A DNA stretch of 64,000 nt from NCBI GenBank assembly GCA_017449675.1, contig JAFTFG010000006.1:62001-126000 (forward strand), written 5' to 3'. This DNA is from Prevotella sp. (GTDB taxonomy: Bacteria; Bacteroidota; Bacteroidia; Bacteroidales; Bacteroidaceae). Made by a program: the position numbers and the translations under genes. Every line of letters starts with the position of its first letter. Positions within the stretch are counted from its first letter, which is position 1. This document shows, in pieces, positions 62,419 through 64,000 of this stretch. The notes beneath the pieces were generated by a model that worked only from the letters and a program-made list of their open reading frames with translations, was not told where the DNA came from and did no database searches.

Positions 62419-63572
62419 CGAAAAAGATATTGGTAAATATCGCCCGTTTGATCGTCGCACTGACGTTTATCCTCTCAGGATTTGCCAAGGCAGTTGACCC
62501 GATGGGTACACATTATAAAATAGCCGACTATCTGGCAGCCATACACGTGGGCACATTTATCCCAGACTTCGTGTCCCTTATTGCGTCTGTCATCCTGTCG
62601 GCTGCTGAGTTCTGGCTCGGTATCTGTCTGCTCTTTGCCATCCGTCGTCGTGTGGTGACACGCATTATATTGATATGGCTGGCAATCATGACACCACTAA
62701 CACTATGGCTGGCAATTGCCAATCCCATCAGCGACTGTGGTTGTTTTGGTGATGCAGTGGTACTCACCAACTGGCAGACATTTTGGAAAAACATCATCCT
62801 ATTAGGCTGCGCACTACTAATCGCACGCTTTCCACTGGAGATGATGCGCTTCATCTCGAGATCGAACCAATGGATTGTGATGAATTTCACAGCCTTGTTC
62901 ATTCTCATCGTGGCAGGACGGGCCCTTTACGACCTACCGTATTTCGATTTCCGTCCCTACCATATCGGTACAGACCTGCGGAAAGGGTGGCAGCAAATGA
63001 TGGAGGGCGAGGAGTCACCCTATACCGATTTATTTATTGAACGCGAGGACGGTACTGACATCACAGACTCTCTCCTGAATCTGAAAGGATATGTGTTTCT
63101 GATGGTGTCACCACACCTGGAGAAAGCCGACGAGAGCCAATTTGATAAGTTCAACCAGGTATTTGAGTATGCCCAAGAGAAGGGCTATCCGCTCTACGGA
63201 CTGACAGCCAGCGGCTCTAGGGCTATTGAACGTTGGAGGAATGGCACAGGTGCGGAATATGAGTTCTGTCAGACGGACGACATTGTCCTCAAGACGATGA
63301 TCAGGAGCAATCCTGGACTGATACTACTCCATGATGGAAAGATTATCCGCAAATGGAGCAATAACAACCTACCCGATGAGAGCGTACTCTCTGACAGGTT
63401 GGAGAAGACAGAAGCGGGGAAAATGCCCGAGGACTCTGTTCCCAAGAAGATCATGACGATCTTCCTCTGGTACATATTACCCCTTGTCCTTCTTACCATT
63501 GCCGATCGCCTTTGGGCCTGGTCAAAATGGATCAAGAAAAAAGAAAAGTCAAACAAGATATATCAATTTTAA
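62415..63572 (+). CDS. BT_3928-type DoxX/MauE-like membrane protein
   Basis: 385 residues. Four helices in the first 170 residues, with an ISDCGCFGDAV motif in the loop, as in MauE/DoxX proteins that may handle disulfides or quinones. A thioredoxin-fold-like region of about 130 residues (about 180-330) lacks a CxxC motif, and a final helix follows. This architecture is the BT_3928 family typical of Bacteroidetes, placed between DUF1599 and tpiA as usual. Confidence 0.85.
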   Translation: MTKKILVNIARLIVALTFILSGFAKAVDPMGTHYKIADYLAAIHVGTFIPDFVSLIASVILSAAEFWLGICLLFAIRRRVVTRIILIWLAIMTPLTLWLAIANPISDCGCFGDAVVLTNWQTFWKNIILLGCALLIARFPLEMMRFISRSNQWIVMNFTALFILIVAGRALYDLPYFDFRPYHIGTDLRKGWQQMMEGEESPYTDLFIEREDGTDITDSLLNLKGYVFLMVSPHLEKADESQFDKFNQVFEYAQEKGYPLYGLTASGSRAIERWRNGTGAEYEFCQTDDIVLKTMIRSNPGLILLHDGKIIRKWSNNNLPDESVLSDRLEKTEAGKMPEDSVPKKIMTIFLWYILPLVLLTIADRLWAWSKWIKKKEKSNKIYQF

Positions 63573-63584
63573 AAAAAGAAAGAC

Positions 63585-64000
63585 ATGAGAAAGAAAATTG
63601 TAGCAGGCAACTGGAAGATGAACCTGAACCTGCAAGAAGGTGTTGCTTTGGCAAAAGAACTGAACGAGGCACTGGCTGCCGATAAACCCAACTGTGGTGT
63701 TGTCATCTGCACCCCATTCATCCATTTGGCCTCTGTGGCTCAGGTCATCAATCAGGAGGTGATTGGTCTGGGCGCAGAAAACTGTGCCGACAAGGAGAAG
63801 GGTGCCTTCACTGGTGAGGTATCTGCCGAAATGGTTAAGAGTACTGGTGCCCAGTATGTCATCCTCGGCCACTCAGAGCGTCGTGAGTACTACAAAGAGA
63901 CTCCCGAGATTCTGAAAGAAAAGGTACAGTTAGCTTTGAAGAACGGTCTGAAAGTTATCTTCTGTATTGGTGAGACTCTGGCTGAACGAGAGGCTAACAA
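63585..64000 (+). CDS. tpiA: Triosephosphate isomerase (truncated by window end)
   Basis: The first 138 codons are present; it begins [28 protein letters not shown] with the catalytic His lies near residue 90-98 and [11 protein letters not shown] near the cut. It interconverts dihydroxyacetone phosphate and glyceraldehyde-3-phosphate. It starts 12 bases after the DoxX-type gene. Confidence 0.97.
   Translation, partial: MRKKIVAGNWKMNLNLQEGVALAKELNEALAADKPNCGVVICTPFIHLASVAQVINQEVIGLGAENCADKEKGAFTGEVSAEMVKSTGAQYVILGHSERREYYKETPEILKEKVQLALKNGLKVIFCIGETLAEREAN

Overview
The window looks like chromosomal DNA of a Prevotella-like member of the Bacteroidales. Most genes lack Shine-Dalgarno sequences. 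Promoters repeatedly show the Bacteroidetes -7 element TAnnTTTG, sometimes with a TTG/TTTG box about 20 bases upstream. Export signals often end in A-Q. Several genes belong to Bacteroidetes-typical families (DUF3098, DUF5686, DUF1599, BT_3928-type DoxX). No rRNA, tRNA or CRISPR array was seen. The assignment rests on sequence character alone; no database was searched.

Left end, about 1-7770, is accessory DNA. A minus-strand operon (4607 down to 20) encodes a peptide with 14 cysteines in 14-residue repeats behind a consensus twin-arginine signal, two radical SAM/SPASM maturases, a CXXX-repeat maturase-like protein, a CXXX modification-system protein and TatA. It reads as a ribosomally made, radical-SAM-modified peptide exported by the Tat pathway. 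One small secreted-protein gene inside it (569-970) appears frameshifted several times. Upstream lies an unidentified structured RNA of about 365 nt (4679-5042) with a textbook promoter and a stem followed by a U run. Next comes a 2.28-kb element (5487-7766) bounded by about 102-bp inverted repeats of roughly 80% identity. It carries a small zinc-finger-like protein, an origin-like hairpin region and a VapE/VirE-type ATPase.

7773-21767 is mostly housekeeping: typA diverging from rpsO; a GH28 pectinase; folK-queA-truB-uppP-DUF3098-ftsX, largely overlapping and reading leftward; and a phosphate uptake locus (porin, pstS, pstC, pstA, pstB and a 43-residue membrane ORF).

21057-34392 is a long minus-strand set for assimilatory sulfate reduction (cysD, cysN, cysH, siroheme sulfite reductase) interleaved with tetrapyrrole synthesis (hemA-hemC fusion, hemD, hemB, hemL, hemE, hemN, SUMT, precorrin-2 dehydrogenase). 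The link is biochemical: siroheme is the cofactor of sulfite reductase. The HemA-HemC fusion lacks the HemC domain that normally carries the dipyrromethane-cofactor cysteine.

34656-48690 holds a radical SAM protein, lpxA, a complete RND efflux operon with a palindromic candidate operator, a small heat shock gene, and a signalling neighbourhood: a PP2C-type phosphatase with a Cache-like sensor, a lipoprotein phosphatidylserine-decarboxylase-like enzyme, and a divergent histidine kinase plus small sigma factor.

48707-60248 is a ten-gene operon with many 4-nt ATGA overlaps: AraC regulator, GNAT-like protein, ketosynthase, ACP, hot-dog dehydratase, MMPL exporter, CrtI/RetSat-like oxidoreductase, FabG, LolA-like protein and a DUF5686 outer-membrane barrel. 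It resembles a pared-down aryl-polyene or lipid pathway with an unknown product. The right end has a CCA-adding/poly(A) polymerase-family gene diverging from DUF1599, BT_3928-type DoxX and a truncated tpiA.
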